From Lachnospiraceae bacterium C6A11 (GTDB lineage Bacteria > Bacillota > Clostridia > Lachnospirales > Lachnospiraceae): 64,000 nucleotides of DNA. Positions 34,355-44,230 of the stretch are shown here, in pieces (the first letter of the stretch is position 1; every line of letters starts with the position of its first letter). The notes below the pieces were generated by a model that searched no databases, was not told where the DNA came from, and saw only the letters and a list, made by a program, of their open reading frames with translations. The position numbers and the translations under genes were made by a program. The DNA lies in the NCBI GenBank assembly GCA_000702245.1, contig JNKY01000013.1:186001-250000 (forward strand). Reading direction: 5' to 3'.

Positions 34355-37300
34355 ATGAAAGAAGCCGAAGAAAGAGACGAAAGCTTCCTTAGTGAAGACG
34401 AAATAAACACAAATACCAATCAGAAGAAAAATGAAAATATCATTCTTGATGATTCCAGGCTCCGAAGAAACAGTTCCGCTATTTCCGGCGATAATAACAG
34501 TTTCGATAGCAGCCACAGTAATGACGACAGTTTCGAAAGCGACCGTGACAGTGTAAGCAGTGATGACGACAGTATTTCTCATGATGATCATCCGATCGAT
34601 CCAGACGGAGACATCATTCCGGAGGATGATCCTAATATTGTTCAGGGCCGAGGCTTTATCAATGTAACAAGCCATAAGGTAGTCCCTGCCAGCTATCACG
34701 AGTCCGTTACACTTTATGAACAGAATATGATCAAAACGCTCGGCAGCATCATAGTCGGCAATTTTCTGGCGGATAAACTGAGTGATGAAGAGAAAAAGAA
34801 TTTCCTTATACGCCTTAATGGAATCGATGTCGTTACCGATAACCCCGTGTATGGAAAATATTATATCAGAAACAGCTACCCTGAGCTTTTCAACCTTCTG
34901 AATGCACACAATGATTATGCCCTGCGCATGAATAACGACTGGCTCAAATCGGACGATCCTGCCGGCTATTACGAGACTTTTTATAAGTCTATGAAGCAGA
35001 CCTACAATATCCCTCAGGTTGATGCAATAATTAAGGATTCGGTTGATGCGCTTCAGGAGCTTTCAGACATGCTCGGAAAGTACATTAAGGAAGAAAAGCT
35101 GACCGAAGAGGAACGTAAATTCGCAAGCCTCTATAAGAAGATGGCAGATGATCTGGGGCATAACAGATCCTTTACTCAGAATATGACTTCCAACCCGGCG
35201 TATTTACACGCTCATATTTTCGGACTAAACAGCCAGAACCTTCAAACCGTACAGCTTACCACAGATATTCAGCAGGTGGACGGAAATACTGAGCTTGATT
35301 ACAATATAATACCGATGGAGGGAGCTAATTGGAAAACCATCGTGTCACGTTCCAAGGGAACTCCTGTGCTCGATCTGCTCACCAAAACCTACGAACTTCA
35401 GACAGCTATAGAGGATTATGACACATCCGGAGATATTAACAGAGAGGAACTCCTGAGAGCTTACGAATCCTACAGCAGAACCGCCGATCAGTGGTGGGGA
35501 CTCTCCGAGCAGGAGTTCAATGCCATCAAGGAGAAGGCTCCTTTCCAGGATGATTACGATGATCATATCACCGGAAGCAGAGCCGCAAGATATACCAAAT
35601 ACGACATGGAAGCCCGGGTGCAGCTTCTTAAGGCAGGCTTCCCTATATCAGATATAAATGCTGTATCTGTATTTTATGTCATGATGAAGAAGTGCGAATA
35701 TGAGGTGATAAATAACAGCAACAACGCCGAAATATCGCGGGAGATATACGAAAGTTTATCAGCTACCTGGAAGGAGGTTATGGACAGCACTCCTGTCACA
35801 GCCTCAAACAGAGTACAGCTTATGAACAAGCTTGTTGCAGGTCTCATTCCTTTCACCCTGCCTGACAAGGCTGAGGAGCTTAGTACCAATGCATACGGAA
35901 CAACACTTGTCGAAAACATCAAGAGAACAGCGAAGGGACTGAGAGTATGCCGTGACACACCGCTTTCTCTCAGGGAGCAGACCGAGCTTTCGGGGACTGC
36001 CGCTGACCTCTTCAATCTTCTTAACAACAGCAATATCGATCCAAAGCTTGTCGGCTCATCAGATCAGTTTAAGAAGATGAAGGAAGCCGTAAAGAAGCTG
36101 AGCGAGGTTAACCGAAAGGCCGATCCTATGAAATATGAGGTTCTTCGCGACGAGGCTTACAGATATACCAGAGAATACGTTGAGCATAAAAGAGAAGAAA
36201 ATATGTCCGCCGGCCACAAGCGCTCCTCACTCGAGGCAAGGCGCGTACTTACCGCAAATACTGTTCTTGAGACCCTTGATCGTATGAAGAGAGACGATAA
36301 GATCGCAGAAAATAAGCGCGACAAAAGGACAGTAGTGGATACTGACATGTCGGCTGATGACGCCGAGGATTTCATCAAAGGCTACAAGCTTCTCGACCAG
36401 AGCAGAGAAAATATGCTCAGCACCTTCAAAGCTTTCAAGACAACTCTTCAAAACACCCAGGGAGAAGACGGTAAAGATAAGAACTTTGAAAATGTAAATG
36501 ATATGACCGGTTCAGATCTTTACAGAAATATGACTCAGTCTCTCCAGAAATGCATCGATATTCTGAGCGTTGACTCATCATCCTTCAGAGATATGCAGAA
36601 TGCACTGACCAAGTTCAGAGTTGCTGCCAGAACCTATTATAGCGAAAGAAAAGGCACCTTCTCCGGACCACGTTCACCTGAGGGTCAGGCCAGACTTGTT
36701 ATCGCCGAGAAGGCATATGAAAAGACATCTGTATTTATCCCTATGATAGATAACCTCAGAATGGGACTTGATAACTTCAAGACCAATTCCAACCTTCTTT
36801 ACAGGGATATGCCTCTCTCTGATATCGGTAAGAAGTCGAGAGAGATTGAAAAAGCCTTTGAAAATGATATTTTCCCTGTACAGGTTGATAACGATGCCTT
36901 TACCGAGAGCTTCGACCTTACCGCCAAGCAGAGATCAGTGAGAAATCTCGTCACAGCAAAGAATGAAACCTTCACAAAAAATGTATATTATATAGATTAT
37001 AAGGCTGATTACTATTCAGCCAAGAGGAGGGGCGCTCCGGTCAGTGAACTTGCGAAGGACATAGTCGCTAAAAAATACCTCGACAGTATCTACAAGAAAG
37101 GGCTTGAGTCTGACGAGCTTGACGAGCTTGCCGCGAAGATAACAAACGGTACCTACGACAAGGAAGTTAAGGCACTTTCGACCGATCCGATATTTAAGTC
37201 TATCGCAACAGAATATCCTGATAAGCTTTTCAGTAAATGGGAGAAGATCGAGAAACGCGCCGAAAAGATCATGGAGAAAAGCCGTAACAATCTGGATAAA

Positions 37301-38020
37301 TACACTTTAGGCACAGGAATCGGCGGAGGTCCTTACGAGTATATCGACGATTATATCACCGCTGCAGTCAGTGCAGAATTTGAAAAGCAGAAAGCAAAGA
37401 ATCGTTCGTCAGAGCATACCATTGTTGATGTCGATGAGATGAACGATGAAATCCTGAATCTCAAGTTCGACGATCTTTTCCCTGAGATGAAGGAAAAGAA
37501 GGATGAACTCGTAAGAGAATTCCAGGAAAAGAACGGACGGCTTCCTTCGGAGGAGGAAATATTTGATAAAATAGTCGATGCAGCTCCTTTTAAAAAGCAT
37601 AAGAAGAGTAAAAAGGTTGAAGTAAAACCGGTCGAAGATAATACTCCTTCACCGCTTATGATAGTATGCTCGGATGTCATGACAAACTACCTTATCGCAG
37701 ACGAAAAATACGGTAAGATAATTTCCGAAGCTATCGCTGCCGACCCGAATGCCAAGCCTTCACAGGCTGTGAATTCTATCAAGCAGGATGTTCTGAACTT
37801 CATGACTCAGGAGGTGAGAAAGACCAAGCTCAATCCGAAGGATATGATCGGCGATCCTAAGAAGATGGAGAAGGCGTACAAGCATGTTCTTGAAGCACAG
37901 AAAAATAAGGTTGCAGGCCCTGAAAAGGATGCGCCAAAGAAGGCTGTGAAAAAGCAGGCTGCGAAGAACATCAAGAACAACGACACAAGCCGCAGATCAA
38001 GCGACAGCTTTATACTCTGA
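34355..38020 (+). CDS. Large uncharacterised protein, family member C (1221 residues)
   Basis: The longest member, 1221 residues, soluble and helical. The first 95 residues are disordered and Ser/Asp-rich (runs such as SVSSDDDSISHDDHPIDPDG). The conserved part follows: LADKLSDEEKKNF (138-150), HITGSRAARYTKYD (404-417), LLKAGFPISDI (424-434), DPKLVGSSDQF (562-572), HKRSSLEARRVLTANTVLET (621-640). Beyond about residue 700 the sequence is largely its own, with a C-terminal part rich in Lys/Glu and the end SRRSSDSFIL. AAGGAG precedes the ATG. It is divergent from member B. No function could be assigned; the disordered N-terminus and basic-Ser C-terminus suggest phosphorylation or protein-protein contacts, which is speculation. 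Confidence 0.8.
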   Translation: MKEAEERDESFLSEDEINTNTNQKKNENIILDDSRLRRNSSAISGDNNSFDSSHSNDDSFESDRDSVSSDDDSISHDDHPIDPDGDIIPEDDPNIVQGRGFINVTSHKVVPASYHESVTLYEQNMIKTLGSIIVGNFLADKLSDEEKKNFLIRLNGIDVVTDNPVYGKYYIRNSYPELFNLLNAHNDYALRMNNDWLKSDDPAGYYETFYKSMKQTYNIPQVDAIIKDSVDALQELSDMLGKYIKEEKLTEEERKFASLYKKMADDLGHNRSFTQNMTSNPAYLHAHIFGLNSQNLQTVQLTTDIQQVDGNTELDYNIIPMEGANWKTIVSRSKGTPVLDLLTKTYELQTAIEDYDTSGDINREELLRAYESYSRTADQWWGLSEQEFNAIKEKAPFQDDYDDHITGSRAARYTKYDMEARVQLLKAGFPISDINAVSVFYVMMKKCEYEVINNSNNAEISREIYESLSATWKEVMDSTPVTASNRVQLMNKLVAGLIPFTLPDKAEELSTNAYGTTLVENIKRTAKGLRVCRDTPLSLREQTELSGTAADLFNLLNNSNIDPKLVGSSDQFKKMKEAVKKLSEVNRKADPMKYEVLRDEAYRYTREYVEHKREENMSAGHKRSSLEARRVLTANTVLETLDRMKRDDKIAENKRDKRTVVDTDMSADDAEDFIKGYKLLDQSRENMLSTFKAFKTTLQNTQGEDGKDKNFENVNDMTGSDLYRNMTQSLQKCIDILSVDSSSFRDMQNALTKFRVAARTYYSERKGTFSGPRSPEGQARLVIAEKAYEKTSVFIPMIDNLRMGLDNFKTNSNLLYRDMPLSDIGKKSREIEKAFENDIFPVQVDNDAFTESFDLTAKQRSVRNLVTAKNETFTKNVYYIDYKADYYSAKRRGAPVSELAKDIVAKKYLDSIYKKGLESDELDELAAKITNGTYDKEVKALSTDPIFKSIATEYPDKLFSKWEKIEKRAEKIMEKSRNNLDKYTLGTGIGGGPYEYIDDYITAAVSAEFEKQKAKNRSSEHTIVDVDEMNDEILNLKFDDLFPEMKEKKDELVREFQEKNGRLPSEEEIFDKIVDAAPFKKHKKSKKVEVKPVEDNTPSPLMIVCSDVMTNYLIADEKYGKIISEAIAADPNAKPSQAVNSIKQDVLNFMTQEVRKTKLNPKDMIGDPKKMEKAYKHVLEAQKNKVAGPEKDAPKKAVKKQAAKNIKNNDTSRRSSDSFIL

Positions 38021-38059
38021 TTGCGAGACTAACTTTAGTGTTTGTCGTAATATAAATAT

Positions 38060-38110
38060 AGCATGAGCGCACATATCTCTCAGCGTGACTAAGATATGTG
38101 TGCTCATGCT
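38060..38110. terminator. Bidirectional terminator between member C and cca
   Basis: A 19-bp stem with one G-U position (38060-38078 and 38092-38110) around a 13-nt loop, between two converging genes. A short TTTATAATT follows on the plus strand. Confidence 0.75.
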
Positions 38111-38133
38111 TTATAATTGCAACAAACATTAAT

Positions 38134-39477
38134 TTATAAATACTCCCGGGCCAGCGCGAGAAGCTGCTCGTGAGTGTTGAGAGACGGCTCGTCCATGACA
38201 CGCTCAAGAAGGTAGGTGAGAATCTCTCCGATCTTCGGACCGGCAGGGATGCCAAGCTTCATGATATCGCCGCCGTTTATGGCAAGATCCTTAACACTGA
38301 GGCAGTCGCCCTCAGCAATTATCTCGTTGTAGAGCGCCTCGATATTTCTGTAAATCTCATCCTTTTCTTCCTTGCGGAAATCGCTCTGCCCGGCCATATC
38401 AGCTCTTCTTATGGCAAGATAGTCCGGAAAGTTTTCCGCGCCGAGTTTTGACATCATTCGCCTAAGCGAACGTTTAGTCACATCACCCTTGATGCCGTAG
38501 TCATGCCAATAAATGAGGCGGGAAACAGCATGGATGGAATCATTGTCCATCTTCAGCCTTCTCATGCTCTCTCTGGCCTTGTCTGCTCCAAGAACAGCAT
38601 GCATCTTAAAGTGGTCGATGCCTCTTTCATCTGTAGTCCTGCACTCTGGCTTACAGATGTCGTGGAAGAGAGCCGTATATCTCATTATCTTTGTCGGCGG
38701 AACATTCTGCGTTACTGCAATGATGTGGTGGCCAACATCGTATTTGTGATAAGGATTGTTCTGAGGAACACCCATGGTATTATCAAATTCAGGAAGGATA
38801 ACCGCAGTTATGCCAAGCTCATAAGCGTCGATCAGCTTCTCCGGATGCGCGGAGGTTATAAGCTTCGTGAGCTCAGTCTCTATCCTCTCGGCACTGACCT
38901 CTTTCAGGAACTCAGTATGACGACCGATTGCCTCCTTCGTTTTCTCCTCTATCGTAAAGTCCAGCTGTGCGGCAAAACGTACCGCACGCATGATCCTGAG
39001 AGCATCCTCATCGAATCTTGCGTCCGGATCACCGACAGCTTTGATAACCTTATTTTCGATATCCTGAAGGCCGCCGTAGAGATCGACTATACCGGTCTTA
39101 TCGCTGTAGGCCATAGCATTTATCGTGAAGTCACGGCGGAGCAGGTCCTCCTCAAGATTCCTGGTGAAGGAAACCTCCTCCGGATGTCTGTGGTCGGTGT
39201 ATTCGCCATCCACACGGAAGGTTGTCACTTCAAAGCTATCGTCACCGAGAAGCACCGTGACCGTACCGTGCTTGATTCCGGTATCCACCGTGCGTCTGAA
39301 AATAGCCTTAACCTCCTCCGGCATGGCAGAGGTTGTGATATCCCAGTCATTCGGCTTGCGGCCGAGTATCGAGTCTCTGACACAGCCGCCGACAGCATAC
39401 GCTTCGTAGCCTGCACTATTTAATTCATTAATTATATCTGCCACCTTCTGAGGCATTACGATCCTGATCTTGTCCAT
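38134..39477 (-). CDS. cca: CCA tRNA nucleotidyltransferase
   Basis: A 447-residue class II nucleotidyltransferase that adds or repairs the 3' CCA of tRNA. The head has YAVGGCVRDSILGRKPNDWD (GGxVRD and DxD), the neck LRIMRAVRFAAQLDF matches the nucleotide-selection region with its EDALR start, and an HD domain follows (YTALFHDICKPE). By family, an HD domain in the middle is common in Firmicutes enzymes. Stop codon is 24 bp from the shared terminator. It is monocistronic, facing member C. Could in principle be a CC- or A-adding form, but no second copy is in the window to suggest that. Confidence 0.92.
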   Translation of the reverse strand: MDKIRIVMPQKVADIINELNSAGYEAYAVGGCVRDSILGRKPNDWDITTSAMPEEVKAIFRRTVDTGIKHGTVTVLLGDDSFEVTTFRVDGEYTDHRHPEEVSFTRNLEEDLLRRDFTINAMAYSDKTGIVDLYGGLQDIENKVIKAVGDPDARFDEDALRIMRAVRFAAQLDFTIEEKTKEAIGRHTEFLKEVSAERIETELTKLITSAHPEKLIDAYELGITAVILPEFDNTMGVPQNNPYHKYDVGHHIIAVTQNVPPTKIMRYTALFHDICKPECRTTDERGIDHFKMHAVLGADKARESMRRLKMDNDSIHAVSRLIYWHDYGIKGDVTKRSLRRMMSKLGAENFPDYLAIRRADMAGQSDFRKEEKDEIYRNIEALYNEIIAEGDCLSVKDLAINGGDIMKLGIPAGPKIGEILTYLLERVMDEPSLNTHEQLLALAREYL

Positions 39478-39563
39478 TATCTTCCCGTTTCAATTAGCAA
39501 TTAATATCTCAATTATATAGCACAACATATATTATACAACTATATTTGTTGTATAGATAGAGA

Positions 39564-39594
39564 ATCCGCAGCAACGCTTTACGAAGCTGCGGAT
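39564..39594 (-). terminator. Hairpin after proS
   Basis: ATCCGCAGC and GCTGCGGAT pair over 9 bp around 13 nt, 14 bp after the stop. The following TCTCTATCTAT is only moderately T-rich. Confidence 0.6.
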
Positions 39595-39607
39595 CATTTT
39601 GATTGTA

Positions 39608-41044
39608 TTAGTAAGCTCTTCCGAAATAAACCATCTTCTTAGCAGGCTTGCCGCAGTGAACACATACGTCTGAGAAGCACTCCTGCTCGAATGGCATACA
39701 CCTTGTTGATGCGCCTGTCTCAGCCTTGATAGCCTCTTCACACTCAGTCTCGCCGCACCACATAGCCTTGATGAAGCCCTGGCGGTTCTCGATGATATCC
39801 TTGAACTCGTCCCAGTTCTTTGCGGTATGTGTATTTGCATCTCTGTGAGCTCTTGCTCTCTCAAGCATATCCTTCTGGATTATATCAAGAAGCTCAGGGA
39901 TCCTTGTCTCAAGATCCTCAAACTTAACTGTTTCCTTCTCGCCGTTATCTCTTCTTACGAGGATAGCCTGGCCGGCCTCGATATCTCTTGGACCAACCTC
40001 AAGACGAAGAGGAATACCTCTCATCTCCTGCTCAGCGAACTTGAAGCCAGGTGACTTATCTGAAGCGTCAACCTTAACTCTTGCATATGAGCTGATCATG
40101 CTGCGAAGCTCCTCAGCCTTCTCAAGCACCCCTTCCTTCTTCTGCATGATAGGAACTATCATAACCTGAGTTGGAGCAACCTTTGGAGGAAGAACAAGTC
40201 CGTTATCATCGCCGTGAACCATGATGATCGCACCGATAAGTCTTGTTGTTACGCCCCATGAGGTCTGGTGAACGTACTGCAGCTTATTTTCCTTATCTGT
40301 ATACTGAACCTCAAATGCTCTTGCGAAGCCGTCGCCGAAGTTGTGGCTTGTACCTGACTGAAGTGCCTTGCCGTCATGCATCAGTGCCTCGATAGTGTAT
40401 GTTGCAACAGCACCTGCGAACTTCTCCTTCTCAGTCTTCTGACCCTTGATAACAGGCATAGCAAGCACCTGCTCGCAGAAGTCAGCGTATACATTCAGCA
40501 TCTGGATAGTCCTCTCCTCAGCCTCCTCGGCGGTTGCATGAGCAGTGTGGCCCTCCTGCCACAGGAACTCCCTTGAACGAAGGAAAGGTCTGGTCTCCTT
40601 CTCCCATCTAACAACTGAGCACCACTGATTATAAACCTTTGGAAGGTCTCTGTAGGACTCTATATCTTTAGCATAAAAATCGCAGAAAAGTGTTTCTGAA
40701 GTAGGTCTGACGCATAGTCTCTCCTGGAGTGGTGAAAGTCCGCCGTGAGTAACCCATGCAACCTCAGGTGCAAAGCCCTCAACGTGATCCTTCTCCTTCT
40801 CAAGAAGGCTTTCAGGGATGAACATAGGCATATAAACATTCTCTACACCTGTCTCCTTGAATTTTGCGTCCAGCTGCTTCTGGATAAGCTCCCAGATAGC
40901 ATAGCCTGCAGGCTTGATAGCCATACAGCCTTTAACACTTGTATATCCGATAAGTTCGGATTTGATAACAACGTCAGTATACCACTGCGCGAAATCCTCT
41001 TCCATGGATGTTATCGCTTCAACTTTTTTCTTGTCGTCTGCCAT
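39608..41044 (-). CDS. proS: Prolyl-tRNA synthetase, archaeal/eukaryal-type short form
   Basis: A 478-residue class II synthetase that charges tRNA-Pro. Motif 2 and 3 regions are clear: [53 protein letters not shown] and [31 protein letters not shown]. The bacterial editing insertion is absent and a C-terminal Cys-containing zinc-binding-like domain ([18 protein letters not shown] end) is present, as in the archaeal type found in many Clostridia. The ATG at 41044 follows GAGAGGAAAG; the longer reading is not supported. No T-box leader was seen in the 170 bp upstream. Confidence 0.93.
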   Translation of the reverse strand: MADDKKKVEAITSMEEDFAQWYTDVVIKSELIGYTSVKGCMAIKPAGYAIWELIQKQLDAKFKETGVENVYMPMFIPESLLEKEKDHVEGFAPEVAWVTHGGLSPLQERLCVRPTSETLFCDFYAKDIESYRDLPKVYNQWCSVVRWEKETRPFLRSREFLWQEGHTAHATAEEAEERTIQMLNVYADFCEQVLAMPVIKGQKTEKEKFAGAVATYTIEALMHDGKALQSGTSHNFGDGFARAFEVQYTDKENKLQYVHQTSWGVTTRLIGAIIMVHGDDNGLVLPPKVAPTQVMIVPIMQKKEGVLEKAEELRSMISSYARVKVDASDKSPGFKFAEQEMRGIPLRLEVGPRDIEAGQAILVRRDNGEKETVKFEDLETRIPELLDIIQKDMLERARAHRDANTHTAKNWDEFKDIIENRQGFIKAMWCGETECEEAIKAETGASTRCMPFEQECFSDVCVHCGKPAKKMVYFGRAY

Positions 41045-41140
41045 TTTTCTTTCCTCTCGAATCATTCGTAAAATATCGACCGTGTCCGGTGTCTCGATTC
41101 ATTATCAATCGACCTGTTGTAATCTGCCTGTTAAGACAGC

Positions 41141-41164
41141 AAAAACGTGCCGACACCCGACACG
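41141..41164 (-). terminator. Terminator after the pseudouridine synthase gene
   Basis: CGTGTCG-GGTGT-CGGCACG (one G-U) followed by TTTTTGC on the minus strand, 50 bp after the stop. Confidence 0.75.
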
Positions 41165-41213
41165 CTATATTATGCCTTGTTTTTTCAATTAAATCAAATA
41201 CATTTTGAAGAAA

Positions 41214-41918
41214 TCATTCTTCGTCCAGTTCGATCGCTTCAAAGGCGATTCCCTCGGGTTCAGCCTTCAGCACAACATGCTCTCCGGTAACCGGATGGTC
41301 AAACTCCATTCGTGAGAAATACAGCCCTATCTCATGCAGCCCCTTCACAGGCTTCTTCTTAAATACAGGATTGTATCTCATATCGCCCCAGACAGGCGCC
41401 TTGTGAGCCGCCATCTGGCATCTGATCTGATGATGCCTTCCTGTGAAGAGCTCGATCAGAACAAAGCTGAGAGGGCCATCATCCGTATCGAATTCATCCA
41501 GTACCTCGTAGGAAAGCCTTGCTTCCTTTGCTCCCTTGGTGCCCTTCGGAACGACCTTCGAGGTCCCTGTTTTATTATCTGTCAGAATATAGTCGGTGAA
41601 GTCTCCTGCTTCATCAGGAAGCTCTCCGGTAAGAACAGCCTGGTAGTATTTTTCAATCTTACCGTCCTGCAGCATATCCGAAAGCTTTGCAGCAGTATCG
41701 CGGTCCTTCGCAAAAAGCATGATACCACCAACCGGCTTATCCAGCCTGTGAATAACTGCAACATAAGGCTCCTCATCCGAATCCGAATTATCAAAAATAT
41801 AATTCTGAACCAGACTCACCATATCCATATCATTTGATTTATCGCCCTGCGCCGGCACCCCGGCAGGCTTAACGCACGCTATAAGGTATTCATCTTCGTA
41901 TAAAACGTCCAACTTCAT
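41214..41918 (-). CDS. RluA-family RNA pseudouridine synthase
   Basis: A 234-residue pseudouridine synthase that isomerises U in rRNA or tRNA. The catalytic Asp is in VIHRLDKPVGGIMLFAK, and LIELFTGRHHQIRCQMAAHK is the second conserved block. No S4 domain, so it is a small RluA-type enzyme, perhaps RluC/D- or YlyB-like; the target base is not predictable. Its ATG overlaps the stop of the DUF885 gene by one base (TAATG), so they are translationally coupled. Confidence 0.85.
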   Translation of the reverse strand: MKLDVLYEDEYLIACVKPAGVPAQGDKSNDMDMVSLVQNYIFDNSDSDEEPYVAVIHRLDKPVGGIMLFAKDRDTAAKLSDMLQDGKIEKYYQAVLTGELPDEAGDFTDYILTDNKTGTSKVVPKGTKGAKEARLSYEVLDEFDTDDGPLSFVLIELFTGRHHQIRCQMAAHKAPVWGDMRYNPVFKKKPVKGLHEIGLYFSRMEFDHPVTGEHVVLKAEPEGIAFEAIELDEE

Positions 41919-43834
41919 TATTGGTTCTCCTGAATGTACTTATCAACCTGTCTCTCAAGAATATCATACTGAACCGGACCTGTCTCAAGGATAACGCGGT
42001 GGAACTCAACAGCATCAAACTTGTCGCCGAGTGCCTGCTCTGCCTTGTCACGAAGTCCCTTCATCTCATAGTAGCCGAGAACGTAGCTCTGGTAAAGTCC
42101 CGGATCACCTGCAACTATATCAAATATCTTCTCAGCAGCGCTTGTGTCATAGCCCTGCTCGCCGAACCACTTTTCAACATCCTCAACGGTCCATCCGTTG
42201 TAGTTGACCTCGATATCGAGGATACCGAAGACAAGCATATTTATCTCTGAATTAAGAGCTGCAAGCTTTCCTACTGTCTCGTCACTGTCTGTATCAGGAT
42301 AATCGATCTTCTCGTAAGAACGGTACTCGATGTATTTTGCCCAACCCTCAACATAGCCTAAGAAGAACTCTATAGATCTGAGGTTGCTTGGATTGGTCGT
42401 CAGATAATAGTTCATCTGATACATATGTCCCGGGAAGCCTTCGTGCGCGATAGTTGCCCACAGATCTTCCGTATGTCCACCGTTTACTCTGATAACGTTT
42501 GTCGGAACATCAACACGTGGCAGCTTGTAGTAAGCAAGTGTACGCTCCATTATCTTCTCGAGAGGCTTCTCAAAATAGTTAAGTGTATATGGAATCTTGT
42601 CGATAGCAGGATATTCGTCCGTATCAACAACCATAAGCTTCTCAAGCATCTCTTCAACGGTCATATTCTTATCAACATCATCCGTCAGCGTATCATAATG
42701 CTCTACATAATACATATATCCGTCAGGATCCTTCTGATACAATGCAACCATATCAGGCATGAAATTGTTCAAACGGTAATACAGAAGCTCAAGTGCCTCT
42801 TCAGGAGTTTTTGTTGAGCTTGTCTTCTGCTTCATGACCAGCGCATAGTAATCCTTGCCCTTTTCATAGCCGGCAAGTCCGGTCTTATTTGTATTTTTTC
42901 CCTTGAGCGCTTCCATCTCTGTAGCAAGCTTCTCATACATCGGAATGATATCGTTCAGAACCAGTTCCTTATTCTTCGCCTTATAGGCTGTCTTCTCCTC
43001 AGCCGTAAGGAAATCAGCCTCATCGATCTTAAGGTTGAAGAGCTCTATCATGAAATGATTTTCTTTCTCTTCTGTAAAGGTATTACACTGCTCGATAACG
43101 CTGTCGAGGTTGTTGTCATTCATAACAAAGCCGTGATCAGCCCTGTCCTTCTCATACTCTATAAGCTTATCGAAGTAAGCAGGTGATGATTCAAGAAGAG
43201 AGAGGTAATCTTCTACGTCCTCCTTAGTTTCCAGCAGATAATCCGTGAAAGTACTTGAAAAGCCTTCCTGGAAACCGTTGCATGGAGAAAATGCGCTCTT
43301 ATAGTAGTTATAACCATACATCTTGAGCTCATCCTCGAAATCCTCCATATAGAGGTCGTACGAAATACGATCTGTTTCATTCAGAGAATCTCTGTCGATT
43401 GCCTGGAGCCTGTTCATCCACTCCTCGGCCTGAGCCTTGCTTTCATCCATTACAGCATCAGACCAGTCAACATCGCTCCATTTTGGCTCCGGCTTTTCAA
43501 GTCCGAGCGTAGAACCATCCTTGACCTTACTATGATATCCCACAAAGCTTGCTTCAAGCGCTTCCTTGAAATAATCATCTTCGAACTGCTTAAATGCCTT
43601 CTCCTGCTCAGGATCAACATTTATCGGTGCCTCTTCTGTAGTTTTAACGTCATCAGTAGTAACAGTACCGATCGTACTGTCCTCTGTTGTTCTGTTCTCA
43701 AGTGTAGCGATGATAGACTCTCTTGTCGACCTCTCGCCCATCCCATTGCTGACATTTTCCTTTCCGCAGCTTGACATTGAGATCATCATTACCATTGAAA
43801 CTATAAGTGCAATGCCCTTTTTCAATCTCTTCAT
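41918..43834 (-). CDS. DUF885-family zinc-peptidase-like lipoprotein
   Basis: A 638-residue exported lipoprotein. The signal peptide ends in a lipobox-like SMSSC at about residue 24, followed by a Thr/Glu-rich linker. The body matches DUF885 proteins, with the HEGFPGHMYQMNYY motif (HExxH-like: HEGFPGH) and a later conserved EGWAKYIEYRSYE. These are predicted gluzincin-type metallopeptidases, function mostly untested. The ATG at 43834 follows GGAGGAG. The downstream pseudouridine synthase is coupled by a one-base overlap; there is no obvious functional link. Located on the outer face of the membrane. Confidence 0.82.
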   Translation of the reverse strand: MKRLKKGIALIVSMVMMISMSSCGKENVSNGMGERSTRESIIATLENRTTEDSTIGTVTTDDVKTTEEAPINVDPEQEKAFKQFEDDYFKEALEASFVGYHSKVKDGSTLGLEKPEPKWSDVDWSDAVMDESKAQAEEWMNRLQAIDRDSLNETDRISYDLYMEDFEDELKMYGYNYYKSAFSPCNGFQEGFSSTFTDYLLETKEDVEDYLSLLESSPAYFDKLIEYEKDRADHGFVMNDNNLDSVIEQCNTFTEEKENHFMIELFNLKIDEADFLTAEEKTAYKAKNKELVLNDIIPMYEKLATEMEALKGKNTNKTGLAGYEKGKDYYALVMKQKTSSTKTPEEALELLYYRLNNFMPDMVALYQKDPDGYMYYVEHYDTLTDDVDKNMTVEEMLEKLMVVDTDEYPAIDKIPYTLNYFEKPLEKIMERTLAYYKLPRVDVPTNVIRVNGGHTEDLWATIAHEGFPGHMYQMNYYLTTNPSNLRSIEFFLGYVEGWAKYIEYRSYEKIDYPDTDSDETVGKLAALNSEINMLVFGILDIEVNYNGWTVEDVEKWFGEQGYDTSAAEKIFDIVAGDPGLYQSYVLGYYEMKGLRDKAEQALGDKFDAVEFHRVILETGPVQYDILERQVDKYIQENQ

Positions 43835-44230
43835 TACTATCTCCTCCTGAATTAATAGCAAAACTCTATAGCCTTAAATTTCACTACCACCAATTCAATA
43901 TAACATAAACAGGCAGTAAATCAATTGTTTTCACTGAAAAAACACGATTCTTAATATAAACTTCATTATATATACGTAGGCCGGCAGATTTTTTATTGTG
44001 GTTTTTTGACTTTTTTCACTTTTTGTCCGAAATATGCTCGGAACCTCGGTATCTCTTCAAAATTTTCCGGATTTTCTCCCGTTTTCCTTCCGGAGTGTTG
44101 CGCTTTTGTTATGCTTTATCGTGTATTATGAAGAAGTGATGCAGGAAGTGCATCGTTTATTTAGACTTTTTCACACAGACCCACAAGGTTTGTGATGTAA
44201 TATATTCGTTACATGTTTTTGGAGGGATAC
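43835..44230. other. Divergent intergenic region between DUF885 gene and member D
   Basis: AT-rich and without a gene. It holds the member D box promoter (44097-44129) and a 95-nt leader. No clear promoter for the DUF885 gene was recognised. Confidence 0.6.
44097..44129 (+). promoter_or_regulatory. GTTGCGC-box promoter of member D
   Basis: GTTGCGC-TTTT-GTTATGC (44097-44114), then TATTAT (44124-44129) exactly 20 bp after TTGCGC. Confidence 0.75.

Noticed and set aside
41045-41213. T-box leader upstream of proS
   Set aside because: The region is short, holds the preceding gene's terminator and lacks a recognisable T-box sequence.
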